Source: Dehalococcoides mccartyi
GTDB taxonomy: Bacteria; Chloroflexota; Dehalococcoidia; UBA2979
Length of the DNA: 64,000 bases
Direction: 5' to 3'
NCBI GenBank assembly: GCA_945865925.1
Contig: CAMBFG010000005.1
Span: forward strand, 1 to 64,000
Positions 1-8,352 of this stretch are shown piece by piece (position 1 is the stretch's first letter; every line of letters starts with the position of its first letter). The notes beneath the pieces are model-generated. The model was not told where the DNA came from, did no database searches, and was given only the letters and a program-made list of their open reading frames with translations. The position numbers and the translations under genes are program-made.

Positions 1-2
1 GC

Positions 3-377
3 CTGCACGCTCGCGGCCTGCGCGTCGGTGACTACGTGCGCGCCCTCGAAAGCGTCGCGATCAACACGCTGGCGGAGTGGGGGATCGACGGCGTACGGGT
101 CGCCGGTCGTCCCGGTGTCTGGGTCGCTGGCGCCAAGATCGCTGCTGTCGGTGTGCGTATCGACCGCGGCGTGAGCCGCCACGGCCTCGCGCTGAACGTC
201 ACGCCGGACCTCGCGTGGTTTGACGCGATCGTCCCGTGCGGTATCGACGACGCCGGAGTGACCTCGATGGCGGCCGTGCTGGGGGCCGCCCCGGCGCTTG
301 CCCCGGTTGCCGAGGCGATGGCATCGGTGTTCGCGGAGGCGTTTGATGTGGCACTGGTCGAGGCGGTGCGCGCGTGA
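3..377 (+). CDS. lipB: Lipoyl(octanoyl) transferase LipB, 3' part
   Basis: This is the C-terminal part of octanoyl-ACP:protein N-octanoyltransferase, which moves octanoate from ACP to lipoyl domains as the first step of lipoate assembly. The reading frame is already open at base 3, so the N-terminus lies outside the window. Visible family signatures are GVWV followed by the [10 protein letters not shown] segment, whose Lys is the conserved catalytic lysine, then HGLALNV, and the PCGI motif with the acyl-carrying cysteine. The stop overlaps the GTG start of lipA by four bases, so the two steps of lipoate synthesis are translationally coupled. Confidence 0.95.
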   Translation: MHARGLRVGDYVRALESVAINTLAEWGIDGVRVAGRPGVWVAGAKIAAVGVRIDRGVSRHGLALNVTPDLAWFDAIVPCGIDDAGVTSMAAVLGAAPALAPVAEAMASVFAEAFDVALVEAVRA

Positions 378-1267
378 CCTCGGGGCCCACCCGCGAGACA
401 CCGCGAGAGCGGAAGCCGCCGTGGTTCAAAGCGCCGTTCCCGGCGGGGGAGCGCTTCGGCCATATCAAGGACTTGCTGCGCGAACAGTCGCTGCACACCG
501 TCTGCGAGGAGGCGCGCTGTCCGAACATCGGCGAGTGCTTCAACGCCGGTACGGCCACGTTCATGATCCTCGGCGACACCTGCACGAGGGCGTGCGGGTA
601 CTGCGCCGTCAAGAGTGGACGCCCGATCGAGGGTGTTGACCTGCTGGAGCCGCTGCGGCTCGCGCAGACGGTCGTCACGCTCGTCCTCGACTACGCCGTG
701 ATCACCTCGGTGAACCGTGACGACCTTGAGGACGGGGGCGCGTCCGCGTTCGCCGCGTGCATCCGAGCAGTGCGCCACGCGCGCCCGACCTGCGACGTCG
801 AGGTGCTGATCCCCGACTTCATGGGGAATATCGAGGCGTTGCGGGCTGTCCTCGATGCCGGGCCCGTCGTGCTCAACCACAACACTGAGACGGTGCCCCG
901 GCTGTACCGGGGCGTGCGCTCGAAGGGTGACTACGCGCGCACCCTCGATGTCTTCCGGCACGCGCGCGAGATCGCGCCTGAGATCCCCCGGAAGACCGGG
1001 ATCATGCTGGGCCTCGGGGAGACCGCCGAGGAACTGGAGGTGGTGTTCGCGGACCTGCACGAGGCGGGGGTGACCCTGCTCACGCTCGGCCAGTACCTCC
1101 GGCCGACGCCGAAGCACCTCCCTGTAGTCGAGTACGTCCACCCGGACGAGTTCGCGCGGCTCCGGGACGTCGCGCTTGGCCTCGGCTTCCGCCACGTGGA
1201 GGCGGGGCCGCTGGTGCGCTCCTCGTACCACGCGAGGGCGCAGGCGGAGGCTGGCGGGGCAGGCTAG
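374..1267 (+). CDS. lipA: Lipoyl synthase (radical SAM)
   Basis: LipA inserts two sulfur atoms into protein-bound octanoyl groups to make lipoyl cofactor for 2-oxoacid dehydrogenases and glycine cleavage. The 297-residue length is normal. The auxiliary cluster cysteines are C44, C49 and C55. The radical-SAM CX3CX2C motif is C70, C74 and C77 (CTRACGYC). The family-specific RSSYHA motif, whose serine ligates the auxiliary cluster, is near residues 282-287. It starts at GTG inside the lipB stop region and forms an operon with lipB. An MFS transporter follows nine bases later. Confidence 0.96.
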   Translation: MTSGPTRETPRERKPPWFKAPFPAGERFGHIKDLLREQSLHTVCEEARCPNIGECFNAGTATFMILGDTCTRACGYCAVKSGRPIEGVDLLEPLRLAQTVVTLVLDYAVITSVNRDDLEDGGASAFAACIRAVRHARPTCDVEVLIPDFMGNIEALRAVLDAGPVVLNHNTETVPRLYRGVRSKGDYARTLDVFRHAREIAPEIPRKTGIMLGLGETAEELEVVFADLHEAGVTLLTLGQYLRPTPKHLPVVEYVHPDEFARLRDVALGLGFRHVEAGPLVRSSYHARAQAEAGGAG

Positions 1268-1276
1268 GGAGAACGG

Positions 1277-2614
1277 TTGGCGTGCGCCTACGTGGGCCGC
1301 GCGTACCATCCGCAGATGCTTCGCCGAGCGCTTCCCGGGGTGTACGAGGGCTGGATCGTCGTCGGTTCGGCGGCGTGCGTCGTGCTGCTCATCGGCGCGT
1401 CCTTCTTCTACGGTTTTGGCACCATCTTCAACGAGGTCATCGACGAGTTCGGGTGGAGCGTCGCCGCGACCTCCCTCGCCTTCTCGCTGCGCTCCGAAGT
1501 AGGGGGCATCGCCGCGCCGTTCATCGGCGCGCTCATCGACCGCCTGGGAGCCCAGAAGGTCGCCCTCGGCGGTGTGGTGATCAGCGCGTTCGGCGTGCTG
1601 CTGATGAGCGAGATCCAGGCGATCTGGCACTTCTATGCCGTGATGATGGTGATCGCCATCGGCTCCTCCGCTGCGGGTGGCTCCGTCGGCCTCGTCGCCA
1701 TCGCCTCCTGGTTCGAGACGCGGCGTGCCTTCGCGATGTCGATCATGACCCTCGGTGGTGGCGTGGGCGGACTCCTGGTCGTCGCGATCGCCGCGCTGGT
1801 CGAGGGGTTCGGCTGGCGCGGCGCGCTGCGCATCCTCGCTGCCGTCATGCTCACCGTAGGTATCGCGTTTGCCATCAACATCCGGACGCGGCCGGATGGC
1901 CATCCGCAGCCGCTCGATGGTTTCCGGGCTTCCGATGACGGGCGCGTGCTAGCTCCGGCGGTCCGCTGGGGTATGACACTGCGCGAGGCTGTCCGTACTC
2001 GGTCGTTCATGTTCATGTCGCTCGGGATGGTGTTCCTGAACTTCAGCACCACCGCCGTCGTGATCCACCAGATCCCCTACCTGGAACGCGAGATGCACGT
2101 TTCGAAGGCAGTGGCGAGTTCCAGCGTGGCGTTCTTCACGGTGTTCTCGATTGTCGGCCGGCTGGGGGCGGGCTACCTCGCAGACCGCTTCTCGAAGCGG
2201 CTCGTGGTGGTGGCTTCCTGCCTCTTCGTCCTGGCGGGGATGCCGATCCTCGCGTTCGCAGACTCGTACGCGATGGCGACGGCTGGGCTGTTGGTCATTG
2301 CGCCGGGATTTGGCGGGACCATCCCTGTCCGCCCGGCGATGCTGGCGGACTACTTCGGTACGAAGTTCTTCGGGACGATCAACGGCACGGTCGCGCTCGT
2401 GACGACGACCGGCGGCGCCCTCGGGCCGTGGGTTGTTGGGCTGCTGGTCGACCACACGGCTCACTACTACGCCGGCTGGCTCGTTTGCATGATGGTCACT
2501 GCGGTCGCGATCCCGTTCTTCATGCTCGCCACGCCGCCGAGCGATGACCGAATGCGGGCGGCCGGACGTGAAGATGGGCCGGGTGCTCCCCGGCCCATCG
2601 TGGATGCTCATTAG
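1277..2614 (+). CDS. MFS transporter (monocarboxylate/oxalate-formate-like)
   Basis: This is a 12-helix major facilitator superfamily protein of about 445 residues with alternating hydrophobic segments throughout. The opening YEGWIVVGSA helix and the early GALIDRLG loop motif are typical of the monocarboxylate/oxalate-formate antiporter-like branch, so an organic acid substrate is plausible but unproven. The TTG at 1277 is chosen because GGGAG lies just upstream. An ATG at 1316 has no ribosome site but would put the start closer to the first helix. It lies nine bases after lipA in the same direction and may be cotranscribed. It ends convergently with the VOC gene. Confidence 0.8.
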   Translation: MACAYVGRAYHPQMLRRALPGVYEGWIVVGSAACVVLLIGASFFYGFGTIFNEVIDEFGWSVAATSLAFSLRSEVGGIAAPFIGALIDRLGAQKVALGGVVISAFGVLLMSEIQAIWHFYAVMMVIAIGSSAAGGSVGLVAIASWFETRRAFAMSIMTLGGGVGGLLVVAIAALVEGFGWRGALRILAAVMLTVGIAFAINIRTRPDGHPQPLDGFRASDDGRVLAPAVRWGMTLREAVRTRSFMFMSLGMVFLNFSTTAVVIHQIPYLEREMHVSKAVASSSVAFFTVFSIVGRLGAGYLADRFSKRLVVVASCLFVLAGMPILAFADSYAMATAGLLVIAPGFGGTIPVRPAMLADYFGTKFFGTINGTVALVTTTGGALGPWVVGLLVDHTAHYYAGWLVCMMVTAVAIPFFMLATPPSDDRMRAAGREDGPGAPRPIVDAH

Positions 2615-2629
2615 CGGCCTGCCCGAGGG

Positions 2630-3043
2630 CTACGCCTTCTTCGGGAAAATCTCCATCAGCACGAAGTTCGAGGACGTGGGGTGTACCCAGATGTTCCCTG
2701 ACGCCGGGTTCCCGTTCACGCGGCCACCGTTCGTGGTGATGTTTTCCGCGAACGCGGGGACGTCGTCGCAGTCGTAGGCGAGGAGGTAGATGCCCTCGCC
2801 GTGCGGGTTGAACGGGTTGACGCGTTCCAGCATCAACTTGGCAATCGGCCCGTCAGTGTCGGGGCAGATGAGGTGACACATCACCTTGCCGTCGAAGCCC
2901 ATCGGCTGGAAATTGAACTTGCCGATGCTGTTGTAGGCGCGCTCGCCCACCTTCGCCATGCCGAAGCGGGTCTCGTACTGGCCGACGGCGCTGTCCAGGT
3001 CGTGGACAGCGACGGTGTAGTGCTTGAACGTGATGTTGCTCAC
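2630..3043 (-). CDS. VOC (glyoxalase/bleomycin resistance) family protein
   Basis: A 137-residue vicinal-oxygen-chelate fold protein with two beta-alpha-beta-beta-beta modules. It opens with FKHYTVAVHDLDSAVGQY and ends with the FVLMEIF strand. The GTG start at 3043 has a GGAAGG site upstream; the open frame extends further but has no family similarity there. The layout resembles methylmalonyl-CoA epimerase, with a GEGI turn followed by a strand. However, the position of the usual metal-binding His after GEGI reads YLLAY, so one metal ligand appears to be missing. It lies upstream of, and divergent from, the mesaconyl-CoA hydratase/methylsuccinyl-CoA dehydrogenase pair. A role in acyl-CoA metabolism is a guess. 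Confidence 0.75.
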   Translation of the reverse strand: MSNITFKHYTVAVHDLDSAVGQYETRFGMAKVGERAYNSIGKFNFQPMGFDGKVMCHLICPDTDGPIAKLMLERVNPFNPHGEGIYLLAYDCDDVPAFAENITTNGGRVNGNPASGNIWVHPTSSNFVLMEIFPKKA

Positions 3044-3111
3044 TGAGGTTCCTTCCGGTCGTGCGCCGCGCAGACTAGCACCCGCCGAGGCGGTGCGTCC
3101 GAGGAGGCACC

Positions 3112-3354
3112 CTAGTCGGTGCCGCCGAAGAGCGGGCCACCCTTGTCCACCACGGTGCCGGAGCCGTCCGCCGCGAAGACGGTGGGACGCTCCTCGCAAT
3201 AGACCTCCGACTCGCACTTGTTGAACGAGAAGACAGGCGCCTCCCCACGGTGCTCGAAATGGAGGTGCCACGTGCCGGTGACGAGGTTGTCCCGCCCCTT
3301 GGCGACCTCCGCCTGGAGCACCTCGATCAGCGCTTGCAGTTCCTTCATCCCCAC
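3112..3354 (-). CDS. Small conserved-looking protein, 80 aa, function unknown
   Basis: I do not recognise this family. The protein has an N-terminal amphipathic helix (MKELQALIEVLQAEV), then a compact sequence rich in beta-forming residues with two cysteines (KCESEVYC) and a glycine-rich end. Composition and codon usage look like a real gene rather than a shadow. The GTG start has GAGGGG upstream; an in-frame ATG two codons later is an alternative. It is transcribed in the same direction as the VOC gene that follows 68 bases later and divergently from the hydratase gene. Confidence 0.6.
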   Translation of the reverse strand: MGMKELQALIEVLQAEVAKGRDNLVTGTWHLHFEHRGEAPVFSFNKCESEVYCEERPTVFAADGSGTVVDKGGPLFGGTD

Positions 3355-3434
3355 CTGGAGCCCCCTCGTCAGCCTTCGATCGGTGACCTGAGTCTACCGC
3401 CGGGCGGCTGCCCGAACGGGCCTCCCAGCATAGA

Positions 3435-4538
3435 ATGGGCGTGCGAGGCGGGGAGGGCCTGTTGGCGGCCAGCAAATCGATCACCGGCAACTATTTTGAG
3501 GATCTGACGCCCGGGCGCGAGATCGTCCACGCCGTCCCACGGACGGTCACGGAAGGTGACCAGGCGCTCTACATCGCCCTCACGGCGAACCGCTACCCGC
3601 TCGCCTGCGACGCCGAGTTCGCGCGGAGCCTCGGTTTCCGGCGCGAGGTGGTAGACGACCTGCTGGTGTTTCACACCGTCTTTGGGAAGTCCGTGCCAGA
3701 CGTCTCCCTGAACGCCATCGCCAACCTCGGCTACGCCGACGTGCGTTTCGGGGTGCCGGTCTACCCCGGCGACACGATCACGGCGAGCACAAAGGTGCTC
3801 GGGTGGCGGGAGTCTTCCGCGGGTGACACCGGGGTGACCTGGGTCCACACCGCGGGCAAGAACCAGCACGGCGACGAGGTGCTGTCGTTCATCCGCTGGG
3901 TGCTGATGGACAAGCGCGACAAGACGGCCAATTCCGGCGTGGACGACGCGCCGAAGACGCCCGCCGCCGTCGACTCGAAGCAGTTCCACATCCCCGCCAA
4001 CCTCGACCTGTCCCGCTTCGACTCGGCGGTGACGGGCGGTCGTGCGTGGTGGGAGGACTACGAGCCGGGTGAGCGCATCCATCACGTCGAGGGCGTCGCG
4101 ATCGAGGAGGCCGAGCAGCAGATGGCGGCCCGGCTGTACCAGAACATCGCGCGGGCGCACTTCAACGCGCACGCGCTGAAGGACTCCCGCTTTGGCAGGC
4201 GGGTGATCTACGGCGGTCACATCATCTCGATGGCGCGGGCGCTTTCGTTCAATGGCCTCGAGAATGTCGTGCGCATCCTCGCCTTCAACAGCGGGACGCA
4301 CAGCAACCCGACGTTTGCGGGGGACACTGTCTTCGCATGGACCGACGTGATCGAGCGCATCGACCTTGGACGGCCGGACTGCGGCGCGCTGCGGCTGCGG
4401 TTGGTCGGTGTGAAGAACTGCGACCCGAGGACTGAGGAGCAACCGTTCAAGGTCGCGGACGACCAGGGCCGCGAGCGCTACCACCCGAACGTCGTGCTCG
4501 ACCTCGACTACACCGTGCTCATCCCGCGGCGACGCTAG
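3435..4538 (+). CDS. mch: MaoC-like double-hotdog hydratase, probable mesaconyl-C1-CoA (2-methylfumaryl-CoA) hydratase
   Basis: A 367-residue tandem hotdog (MaoC-type) dehydratase. The first half carries the YPLACDAEFARSLGF and VYPGDTI segments. The second half carries EDYEPGERIHH, FGRRVIYGGHIISMARALSF and a second FAGDTVFAW hotdog segment. Length and order match mesaconyl-CoA hydratases of the ethylmalonyl-CoA pathway and the 3-hydroxypropionate bicycle, which interconvert beta-methylmalyl-CoA and mesaconyl-CoA. The gene directly downstream (19 bases) looks like methylsuccinyl-CoA dehydrogenase, which makes mesaconyl-CoA and supports the call. The start is uncertain: ATG 3435 has no clear ribosome site, while TTG 3462 is preceded by GGGGAGGG. 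Confidence 0.75.
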   Translation: MGVRGGEGLLAASKSITGNYFEDLTPGREIVHAVPRTVTEGDQALYIALTANRYPLACDAEFARSLGFRREVVDDLLVFHTVFGKSVPDVSLNAIANLGYADVRFGVPVYPGDTITASTKVLGWRESSAGDTGVTWVHTAGKNQHGDEVLSFIRWVLMDKRDKTANSGVDDAPKTPAAVDSKQFHIPANLDLSRFDSAVTGGRAWWEDYEPGERIHHVEGVAIEEAEQQMAARLYQNIARAHFNAHALKDSRFGRRVIYGGHIISMARALSFNGLENVVRILAFNSGTHSNPTFAGDTVFAWTDVIERIDLGRPDCGALRLRLVGVKNCDPRTEEQPFKVADDQGRERYHPNVVLDLDYTVLIPRRR

Positions 4539-4557
4539 GCACCAGAAGGGCCTCGAC

Positions 4558-6192
4558 ATGACCGCCACCGAAGCGAACCCGATCACGACCGCACGCGCCC
4601 TCACGCAGGCCACGAGGGCTGTCGTGGACGCTGCCGTGAAGCAGGGCGCCGTCACAACGAAGAACGGCGCAACGATCGACGACCACCAGGTGCTCACGGA
4701 GCGCCTCGCCTACCTCGCGACGCAGATCCGGGCGGCCGAGGACCTCGTCGCCTACGCAGAGCGCGTGCCGGCGGACGAGATGCAGGGGAGCTTCGCGCTG
4801 GCCTACGCGGCGGAGGTCGCGCACGCCACGCGCTCGCAGATCGAGGCGGGCTGGGACGACTTCGGGCTCGGGGCGGCGGACATCGCCCCGCTGGAGACGG
4901 CCGAGGCGCGCGCCGCAATCCGCCGCGGGCTGTCGGAGGAGGCGATCCGCGCCATCGGCCGCCAGATGATCAGCACGGGCGGCGTGAACAACTGCGAACT
5001 CGAGGACGAAGCCGCGACGCTGACGCGCACCCTCGCGCGGGACTTCGCGAAGGGTGTCGTGGCGCCGGTCGCGCAGGAGATCCACCGCAAGGACCTGCTG
5101 GTGCCGGATTCCCTGCTGAAGGCGTTCTCCGAGCAGGGGTTCTTTGGCTCCTCGATCCCGGAGGAGTACGGCGGCACGGGAATGGGCGACCTGCCGATGA
5201 TCATCATCACGGAGGAGCTGAGCGCCGTGTCGCTGGCGGCGGCGGGGTCGCTCTCCACGCGCCCGGAGATCCTCACGAAGGCGCTCCTCGCGGGTGGCAC
5301 GGACGAGCAGCGCCGGTACTGGCTGCCTCGGATCGCGGCCGGCGAGGAGCTCGTCGCGATCGCTGTGACCGAGCCGAACGTGGGCTCGGACGTTGCCGGC
5401 CTGCAGACGAAGGCGGAGCCGGCCGAGCACAACGGGGTGCGCGGCTGGCGGATCAACGGCGCGAAGGCATGGAGCACGTTCTCCGGCCGCGCGACGATCC
5501 TCGCGCTGCTCGCGCGTACCGACCCCGACCCGGCCTCGGGCTCTCGAGGCCTCTCGCTCTTCATCGTGCCGAAGCCGCCGTACGACGGCCACGCCTGGCA
5601 GTTCGAGCAGCCCGAGGGCGGCGTGATCTCGGGCACAGCGAACCCGACGCCGGGCTACCGCGGGATGCACTCGTTCACGCTCGCCATCGACAATCTGTTC
5701 GTGCCGCACACGAACCTCGTCGGTGGAGACACGGGTATCAACAAGGGGTTCTACCTTCAGATGGGTGGCTTCGCGGCCGGCCGCCTCCAGACTGGCGGGC
5801 GCGCGATCGGCCTCGCGCAGGCGGCGCTGGAGAAGGCCTGCCAGTACGTCGTGCAGCGCAGCCAGTTCGGCGTGCCGCTGTCCGAATACCAACTCACCCA
5901 GTACAAGATCGGCCTGATGGCCGTACACATCGCCGCGGCGCGCCAGGCGACGTACGCCTCCGCCCGTGCCTTCGACACCCGCGCCGTGGAGCCATCAATG
6001 GCGAAACTGCTCTCCTGCGACATCGCCGGCGAGGTGACGCGCGAGGCCCAGCAACTACACGGCGGCTGGGGCTACTCCGAAGAGGATCCGATCTCCCGCT
6101 ACGTGGTGGACGCCCTCGTGCTCCCGATCTTCGAGGGCGTGAAGCCGATCCTCGAACTCAAGGTGATCGGGCGGTCGATCCTCGGCGGGTAG
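4558..6192 (+). CDS. mcd: Acyl-CoA dehydrogenase with N-terminal extension, probable (2S)-methylsuccinyl-CoA dehydrogenase
   Basis: This FAD enzyme is 544 residues long, against about 380 for ordinary acyl-CoA dehydrogenases. The extra 140 N-terminal residues form a helical extension as in methylsuccinyl-CoA dehydrogenases of the ethylmalonyl-CoA pathway. The catalytic core shows EEYGGTGMG, AVTEPNVGSD, GYRGMHSF, GFYLQMGGFAAGRLQT and LHGGWGYSEE. The predicted catalytic base is Glu526 in IFEGV. It would oxidise (2S)-methylsuccinyl-CoA to mesaconyl-CoA and pass electrons to ETF. It lies 19 bases after the mesaconyl-CoA hydratase gene, the next enzyme in that pathway. A different branched acyl-CoA substrate remains possible. 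Confidence 0.75.
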   Translation: MTATEANPITTARALTQATRAVVDAAVKQGAVTTKNGATIDDHQVLTERLAYLATQIRAAEDLVAYAERVPADEMQGSFALAYAAEVAHATRSQIEAGWDDFGLGAADIAPLETAEARAAIRRGLSEEAIRAIGRQMISTGGVNNCELEDEAATLTRTLARDFAKGVVAPVAQEIHRKDLLVPDSLLKAFSEQGFFGSSIPEEYGGTGMGDLPMIIITEELSAVSLAAAGSLSTRPEILTKALLAGGTDEQRRYWLPRIAAGEELVAIAVTEPNVGSDVAGLQTKAEPAEHNGVRGWRINGAKAWSTFSGRATILALLARTDPDPASGSRGLSLFIVPKPPYDGHAWQFEQPEGGVISGTANPTPGYRGMHSFTLAIDNLFVPHTNLVGGDTGINKGFYLQMGGFAAGRLQTGGRAIGLAQAALEKACQYVVQRSQFGVPLSEYQLTQYKIGLMAVHIAAARQATYASARAFDTRAVEPSMAKLLSCDIAGEVTREAQQLHGGWGYSEEDPISRYVVDALVLPIFEGVKPILELKVIGRSILGG

Positions 6193-6421
6193 GGGCGCGC
6201 GAAAAACGCGGCTGAGTCCTCGGCGGGGCCGTGATTAGAACGTATGTTTCACCTGAAACAGGGCGTCGCAGATTCGATCTGGGGCGCCTTTCTCGTGTTG
6301 GCCTCGATGAGGTGGGTGCCTCGGGGGATCGGATGTGGCCTCGGCTCATGTCATAACGGTGGAAGTTGAGTCGAGGGGACTCAGATAACACGGACGTCTT
6401 GTGACAGATGGGGGTTGGAGC
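6193..6421. other. Convergent intergenic region holding a parS-like site
   Basis: These 229 bases separate two convergent genes. No open frame with coding character and no strong terminator were seen. The only striking element is the parS-like palindrome at 6245-6260. The stretch is visibly poorer in GC than the flanking genes. Confidence 0.6.
6245..6260. promoter_or_regulatory. parS-like centromere site (15/16 match)
   Basis: The sequence TGTTTCACCTGAAACA differs at one central base from the widely conserved ParB-binding site parS, TGTTTCACGTGAAACA. The two outer seven-base arms are perfectly inverted repeats. It sits between the 3' ends of two convergent genes, outside coding sequence. parA/parB are not in the window. 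The central C-to-G change breaks perfect symmetry and might weaken ParB binding. Confidence 0.6.
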
Positions 6422-8212
6422 CTAGAGCCGGAGGAGGGCGCGAAGCCATTCGAATGCGAGGGCGAGTTTGGCACCAAGCGTGCTCGCCGCGCCGATGAGG
6501 GTGGGGATGATGACCAGCCCCGCGAGGCCGAGGGTGATGCCGGCGGCGAGGCCAATGCTGACGGTGGCGATGCAGTAGGCGAGGGTGCCGACGAGGAGCC
6601 AGACGAAGGTCATGGCGCCAACCAATTGAGGCGTCGCCCATCTCCGAGGGTTGCCGGTGGCGACCGGGATCGTGCGCTCCAGGACTCGATGGCCGGTGCG
6701 GCGGCGGAGGATCACTTCGAGCAGCGCGTCGAGCACGGCGGGGCGGTCGAGGTAGTGGGTGTGGGCGCGTACCGGGTTGAGGAGCACTCCGCCTGAGACC
6801 TCGACGTTGTCGACGCGCAGGTTCGGGTGGATGCGGTTGGCCGGGGACTCCAGCGTGCCGCTGATGAAGTCTGCGCGATCCCAGAAGTTGAGCCAGTGGA
6901 TCCACGGGCGGCCGTTGTTGTTACCGAACGGCTCCGTGCCGATGTCGCCTCGCAAGTCCTCGACAACCCGGTGGTAGCGGTGCTGTCCGGGGTCGCGTTC
7001 AAAGAAGTAGTGGATCTTGTCGATGGGACTGCCGTAGGTGACGACGTGAGTGATCTTCCGCTGGTTGAGTAGTTGCTCGCTGAACGCAGCGCCCTGCAGC
7101 GCTCGGGCGTCGCGGGCTTCGGCCAGGATGGCGTCGACGGCGATGGCGGTGCCGAGGCTGTGGGCGACGACGACGATCCGCTCGCAATCGGGGTGATTGA
7201 CGAGGTGGGCGAGGCAGGCGCGCACCTCGGCAAGAATCTGGCGGCGTTTGTCGTAGCGCGTCTGTGTTTCCTCGTAGGTCGTCCAGAAGACCACGTCACC
7301 GAGATAGTCCCGGAGCCCGCTGCCGAGGCCCGGGAGCAGCAGGGCCGTGCTGCCCAGCATGGCGAAGGTGGCCTTGTGATCCTTGATGTACCGGGCGAAG
7401 TCGAGCGGGCTGCGACCGTGGAGGGTGGCGCCTTCGCGGAGCGCGATGAGGCCAGTGGCGGTCAGGGCAATGAGTCCGGTGACGACGAGTAGCGCGGCGG
7501 CGATGGTGACGAGGACGAGGAGGTTGCCAGCCTCGCCTCTGACGCAGGCGCGATGCCATCGACGGGCGATGGCGACGAGGCGTTCGCGGTCGCTGTCAGG
7601 GATGCCGGCCTGATGGCCACCCGCCCGCAGGTAGTCCAGGAATCCGCGGAACCGTTCTGAGCGGTGGGCATCCCGCGCGGGCTGGCCCTCGTACTCGTCG
7701 TATGCCTCGAAGAGTGTGGTGAGGTCACGGGGGTTCACGCCGGATAGGCCCAGGAGGATGGCTCGACGCAGGCGCGCTTTCTCTCGCCATGCGGTCACGA
7801 AGCTCCCCAGCGGCTTCGCGACCTGCGCGAACAACCACTTGATCACATCGAGCGTGGGTACGCCTCCAGCGGTGATCGGCGCCCAGTACGACTCGTAAAA
7901 GCGGTATGGCTTGAACGCGTGAAGGCCAGGCGCCTGGTGTTCCCAGCGGGCTTCGAGGTAGGTGACGGGCGGCGCGTCTGGATGCCGGGCGGGCTCGAGT
8001 TTCACATCGATGTCCAGAAACTCGCCCTGACCGTCTGTCCGTGCGCGGCGGTCGAGGGCCTCCACGAGTGCGCTGACGTCGCCGAAGCGACGCTGGCTGC
8101 CCATGCCGTGGACGAACAGGACGCCGGTCCATTTCGCCCTCGGACGCGCCTCGTGAGCGACCGGCGCGGTGGTCGCAGGGATCGGTATGGCGGGAATCTC
8201 GAGTGAGGTCAT
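6422..8212 (-). CDS. Membrane-embedded alpha/beta hydrolase-like protein, function unknown
   Basis: A 596-residue protein that I cannot assign to a named family. It has an alpha/beta-hydrolase signature: an oxyanion-type VHGMGSQ loop at residues 34-40, and a nucleophile elbow VAHSLGT with Ser352. A histidine-containing segment (RAHTHYLDRP) lies near residue 490. Hydrophobic helices interrupt or follow the fold at about residues 229-257 and 281-300, with two or three more in the last 80 residues, so it is probably anchored in the cytoplasmic membrane. A lipase, esterase or thioesterase role is plausible. It is monocistronic, with coaE and its hairpin terminator upstream. Confidence 0.7.
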   Translation of the reverse strand: MTSLEIPAIPIPATTAPVAHEARPRAKWTGVLFVHGMGSQRRFGDVSALVEALDRRARTDGQGEFLDIDVKLEPARHPDAPPVTYLEARWEHQAPGLHAFKPYRFYESYWAPITAGGVPTLDVIKWLFAQVAKPLGSFVTAWREKARLRRAILLGLSGVNPRDLTTLFEAYDEYEGQPARDAHRSERFRGFLDYLRAGGHQAGIPDSDRERLVAIARRWHRACVRGEAGNLLVLVTIAAALLVVTGLIALTATGLIALREGATLHGRSPLDFARYIKDHKATFAMLGSTALLLPGLGSGLRDYLGDVVFWTTYEETQTRYDKRRQILAEVRACLAHLVNHPDCERIVVVAHSLGTAIAVDAILAEARDARALQGAAFSEQLLNQRKITHVVTYGSPIDKIHYFFERDPGQHRYHRVVEDLRGDIGTEPFGNNNGRPWIHWLNFWDRADFISGTLESPANRIHPNLRVDNVEVSGGVLLNPVRAHTHYLDRPAVLDALLEVILRRRTGHRVLERTIPVATGNPRRWATPQLVGAMTFVWLLVGTLAYCIATVSIGLAAGITLGLAGLVIIPTLIGAASTLGAKLALAFEWLRALLRL

Positions 8213-8295
8213 CTGATGACACCGGGATTGGGCACGACACGAGCGGTCGAGCGGAATGTAGCAACTTCGGCAACGCGGCAGGGGTGCTGTGCCTG

Positions 8296-8335
8296 ACGAT
8301 CAGGCCGGGCGCCTTACGGCGCCCGGCCTGATCGT
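8296..8335 (-). terminator. Strong hairpin after coaE
   Basis: A perfect 18-bp inverted repeat (ACGATCAGGCCGGGCGCC and its complement) surrounds a 4-base TTAC loop. It lies 18 bases beyond the coaE stop and before the next leftward gene. No T-run follows, as is common in high-GC genomes. It is most likely the coaE terminator. Confidence 0.8.
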
Positions 8336-8352
8336 GCTGTGGCCCTCAGGGG

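Noticed and set aside
32-1903. A 623-codon open frame on the minus strand opposite lipB, lipA and the MFS gene.
   Set aside because: It is Arg/His/Pro-rich with no family similarity; it is the antisense shadow of well-supported genes, common in GC-rich DNA.
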